Source of the DNA: Cydia pomonella
Lineage: Eukaryota; Arthropoda; Insecta; Lepidoptera; Tortricidae
Reading direction: 5' to 3'
Assembly: GCF_033807575.1 (NCBI RefSeq)
Contig: NC_084720.1
Coordinates: 18,173,570-18,237,569 of the forward strand
DNA: 64,000 nt
In this document: positions 60,735-64,000 of the stretch, piece after piece
Layout: each line of letters opens with the position of its first letter
Numbering within the stretch: the first letter of the stretch is position 1
Position numbers and translations under genes: made by a program
Notes under the pieces: model-generated
Told to the model about the DNA's origin: nothing
The model's database searches: none
What the model saw: the letters and a program-made list of their open reading frames with translations, nothing else

Positions 60735-61022
60735 ATACCTGAATGTAACACCGATATCTGATAAGCTAGCCGAAACGAGACTACGCTGGTACGGACACGT
60801 TATGAGAAGGCCCGAAGACCATATGGCCCGTAAAGTGCTAGCTATCGACACCGGTCCAAGAGGTTCCGGAAGGCCCCGTCTCACATGGCTATCGGTAGTA
60901 AATAGTGACCTCGAAGCTCTAGAATTAGATCCAATGACGACCCAGAACAGAACAAGCTGGCGAAAAGCGATTAGGAGAGCCGACCCCAACTGAACATGGG
61001 ATAAGGCCGGAGAAAGAAGAAG
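60735..61022 (+). pseudogene. LINE ORF2 C-terminal fragment (RTE-like)
   Basis: Open through KLAETRLRWYGHVMRRPEDH, GSGRPRLTWLSVVNSDLEAL, NRTSWRKAIRRADPN, stop, then an extra KAGERR run. A conserved RTE-like C-terminus without frameshift. Confidence 0.8.
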
Positions 61023-61484
61023 GTTACAGGCGCAATGGCCGCAACGACTCAAAAAATGCCGCTCACGTATATTAATTTGTTGACACGGCAGCAGTGTACA
61101 CCAACTATCATCACGATGTGCATACAGACAACTGCGTTAGTGTGCGTGAATGGTTTGTTTACATCAACAGAAATGCAAATGTTGCGCGATTTCCAGATAT
61201 TGATACTTTCAACTTTATTTTAACTTTGGAAATGTTTTAACTATGAAAGTCCAATTAGACTCAAGTCTTAGACAGATGAACTTTGCACTGATTTGAATGG
61301 ATTAAAGTGGGGAAGCGTCATTACAAACGTCATTATTTTCATAGAAATTTGACAGTAACGATGACATTTCAGGCTTTGTCATTGAGAAGGACATGCATAG
61401 TTACCTTGGTCGTTCTCTATGATAATAGAGGATTACTCATGGTTAATTAATGTATATTAAATATGTTTAATTAGGTATAGCCCT
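61023..61484. other. No gene seen
   Basis: Unassigned. Confidence 0.4.
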
Positions 61485-61640
61485 AGGTATCGCTAGAGCG
61501 ACATGGTGGAGGCGGATCTGCGCGAGCTTCGAGTCGACAATTGGCGAGAGGTCGCACAGGACCGAGAAAAGTGGCGCTGTCTTGTGTCGGAGGCCAAGTC
61601 TCATTTTGGGTCGCTGAGCCAACGGAGTAAGTAAGTAGTA
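61485..61640 (+). pseudogene. LINE ORF2 C-terminal fragment
   Basis: Reads DMVEADLRELRVDNWREVAQ + DREKWRCLVSEAKSHFGSLS, stop after (TAAG)n. Same family as 37505. Confidence 0.75.
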
Positions 61641-62740
61641 GGTATAGCAGGTCACTCATGTTTTGGTCGATTCTTAAAATACGTAGGTGACCCGTAATAT
61701 GACCCAATTACATAAACCTATTATTTTGTATACCTTAGAAATACTTTTAAATTAGATACTTTTGCGTATGATACACCTCTTATAAGCAATATTTTCAACC
61801 CATGTATTTTATTTTATACTTATTTTGAAAACCCAAAAAAGTATATTTTTTTTAAGTAAAAAAAGTATAATTATGTACCTACACTTACATACCGTATTTG
61901 TATACTTTTATTGATACGACACAGTAATTATTTTTCAATTTAATCACCAGTACTACAGCCATACTTCGAATGAACAATTTTATGGACAAATGCATAAAAA
62001 AGTCATCGCAATTACGATTAGAGGTTACTAGAACACTATATTGGCGATAACCCATGTAAACCTAGGAAATAAATAAAATATCGAGTTAAAATGATCAAAT
62101 ATATTCCAATATTACAATAATAGCATGCACGTGTTGCGTTTAAGATAACACTACATATACGCACACATAAATAAGAGTTAATACGTAGAATAAATTCGCG
62201 CGCTACAAACTTACAATTTACCGGTGGTGAAATTCAGAACTAAAATTCTCCATACTATATTTGTTGAAACGCGCAGCAGTGACGACGTGCTTAACTGCAT
62301 TTGTGAGTTGGTCGACTCTCGCGCATGTTGTAAGCCAGATTTGGACGTTTCCTTGGATTTGTTGGTCACTGTCATAAGGTTAAAAACGTTTAATTTTCGT
62401 TTTCAAGGATTATTTAAACAGTGATCCGAATATGTAATTGTTCAATAATAATTTTGCTTCGCTAATTGTTTTCCTTAAATCGAGGTCAACTTAGTATTCA
62501 TATTTATAATTATATTGGTTAATTTGTTTCTTGTCAAATAAATTATAAAGTAACTCATTTGTAATTGTAATTATTGTTTGTGTAGGTAATAAATAAGTTT
62601 ATACTCAATCCTAGACGAAGTCATAAAAGTAATAACGAATTGCGTAGAAAATAAAGAGAAAGATTTATGCCGTCCTCGATTTACTGAGTCGAAACTAGTC
62701 GAAAGTAATGAGAAAACGACAAAGTATGTTGACAGAATTA
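61641..62740. other. No gene confirmed
   Basis: AT-rich. A plus-strand frame 62224-62424 is the least AT-rich part, with several Cys and acidic residues, but no domain, no splice signals of quality and no start context; left unassigned. Confidence 0.35.
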
Positions 62741-63006
62741 AATAAAATAATAAATATTATAGGACATTATTACACAAATTGACTAAGTCCCACAGTAAGC
62801 TCAATAAGGCTTGTGTTGAGGGTACTTAGACAACGATATATATAATATATAAATATTTATAAATACTTAAATACATAGAAAACACCCATGACTCAGGAAC
62901 AAATATCCATGCTCAGCACACGAATAAATGCCCTTACCAGGATTTGAACCCGGAACCATCGGCTTCGTAGGCGGGGTCACTACCCACTAGGCCAAACTGG
63001 TCGTCA
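62741..63006 (-). mobile_element. tRNA-headed SINE, full length
   Basis: (AAAT)n, TTACACAAATTGACTAAGTC, GGATTTGAACCCGG, CCACTAGGCCAAACTGGTCG. Confidence 0.93.
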
Positions 63007-63576
63007 AAGAATTACTAATTTACTTTAATGTATATCGTAAGGTATTTGTGATCAATGTTTTTGAATAAAAAATATACTCTAGATTTTAACAATATTAATT
63101 TCGTGGGATAGAGGTTCATCATTTTACAAACGTATCTTAATTATCAGATCATAATCATCATAGCTTAAGACCACTGCTCTTTTTTGTGGAGTAAAGTAAA
63201 CACCAGTCCTTTCTTTGATGGGCCTTATGATTTCCTCATACGATAACTAGAAGCGTAGAGTCAAACCAAGATAAGTTGGCACCCTGCACTACATTTCTTA
63301 CAATTACTTTTCATATATAGTTATTTTGAATAAAGTAATAAATGGTATACTACCGTAATACCTAATTAACGGCAAACATAATGTTATTATTGGTATAATG
63401 GTCATAAGGTATATTTACACTTCGTATAATATACTTTGCCATAATTATTACATACTCTAAAGCCATAATTATTATTTGGTCTAACAAGTGACATCACATA
63501 ATTATTTTTGTGCCATAATTAGTGCAAGACATAAATGGGTTAGGTTAGATTGGAACTGCGAGTCCGCACAAACGAA
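63007..63576. other. No gene; AT-rich element with CCATAATTATTA motifs
   Basis: 63330-63545 repeats GCCATAATTATTA and ends near AAATGGGTTAGGTTAGATTG. Perhaps an old element related in style to 40140-40430. Confidence 0.35.
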
Positions 63577-63603
63577 TAAATTATTATTATTATTATTATT
63601 ATT
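63577..63603. repeat. (ATT)n microsatellite
   Basis: About nine ATT units, the 3' tail of the minus-strand LINE that follows. Confidence 0.9.
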
Positions 63604-64000
63604 ATATAATTATAGGCGAGCAGCTATTTAGCTGATGAGCCTATGTCACACAGTGTCCTGTATTATACAGTTCAAAGTTTGTAAAGTCGTATCACATCAC
63701 TAAGTAACATCAGTCTAACTTATTGTTTAAAAGCCACTTGTCCAATCTGTTTTTAAAAACATTGACCGAGGGAGCAGTTACAACACTATCCGGTAAACGG
63801 TTCCAAGCCGCCACGACACGGTTGGACAAAGAATGATATGCAGCTTTAGTAGTAGTGGGAGTGCGAACTATTCTTAGGCTGTGACCTCGGGTCTCGCGGC
63901 TGATAGTTCTCTTGTTGATTATATCGTGAATGTCGGGGAGGTTGTAACAGTGGGTAACAATCTTAAAACACTCGATAAGGTCTCCTCTCGCTCTCCTGGC
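63604..64000 (-). pseudogene. LINE ORF2 C-terminal region, runs off the window
   Basis: The minus strand reads ARRARGDLIECFKIVTHCYN, INKRTISRETRGHSLRIVRT, FHSLSNRVVAAWNRLPDSVV-type motif (observed YHSLSNRVVAAWNRLPDSVV), then FKNRLDKWLLN. This is the end of a jockey/CR1-type ORF2, open to the window edge. The RT domain should lie beyond 64000. Confidence 0.8.

Noticed and set aside
62224..62424. 66-codon plus-strand frame as a host exon
   Set aside because: Cys-containing and less AT-rich, but no domain, poor start context and no convincing donor.

Overview
This is an AT-rich stretch of insect nuclear DNA, most likely from a moth or butterfly. The evidence is the repeat content: tRNA-headed SINEs with (TTTA)n tails, the 'GGTTCCGTA...CGGAACCCT / GAGTCCGACTCGCACTTGGCC' dispersed repeat, the 'CACTGCTGGGC...GGCCTCC' repeat and many short LINE 3' ends are all of lepidopteran type. 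I could not confirm any host protein-coding gene. Nearly everything recognisable is a transposable element, usually broken, nested or inverted.

Layout. 1-0.9 kb: the end of a LINE ORF2 runs into a long GGTTCCG repeat. 1.2-3.9 kb: a CACTA/EnSpm-like DNA transposon (TIR CACTGAAAAAAA) with internal duplications and palindromes, a GC-rich promoter-like block and a minus-strand first exon that looks like the start of a SAM domain. 4-14 kb: short DNA transposons (one with a perfect 8-bp target duplication), a four-copy 132-bp minisatellite, SINEs, nested insertions and palindromic MITEs. 14.6-23.3 kb: the main coding object, a BEL/Pao retroelement. It has gag (16384-17751), then a -1 shifted protease/RT/RNase H frame (17694-20483), then an integrase/DUF5641 frame (20529-22067) cut off by one in-frame stop. 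It is followed by seven C(UNCG)G-capped hairpins. Two matching LTRs were not found by eye.

23.6-34 kb: a hAT-type MITE with a perfect 8-bp target duplication, a partly duplicated GGTTCCG element with an 18-G run, a 5S rRNA fragment inside another GGTTCCG copy, and a LINE-in-LINE insertion with a 10-bp target duplication. 34-43 kb: palindromic MITEs and a tandem array of LINE 3' ends that contains both an occupied and an empty site for a short retroposon. 43-64 kb: LINE 3' ends on both strands, SINEs, TIR elements (one with TTA flanks) and unassigned AT-rich DNA. The window ends inside a minus-strand LINE ORF2.

Working together: only the BEL/Pao element forms a functional unit, with gag making the particle and pol supplying protease, reverse transcriptase, RNase H and integrase through ribosomal frameshifting. 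It is probably not autonomous because of the stop. The rest is a record of transposition. Inverted and head-to-head copies of the same LINE family could yield double-stranded RNA or piRNA precursors, but the sequence alone does not show this. Family names are by eye; no database search was possible.
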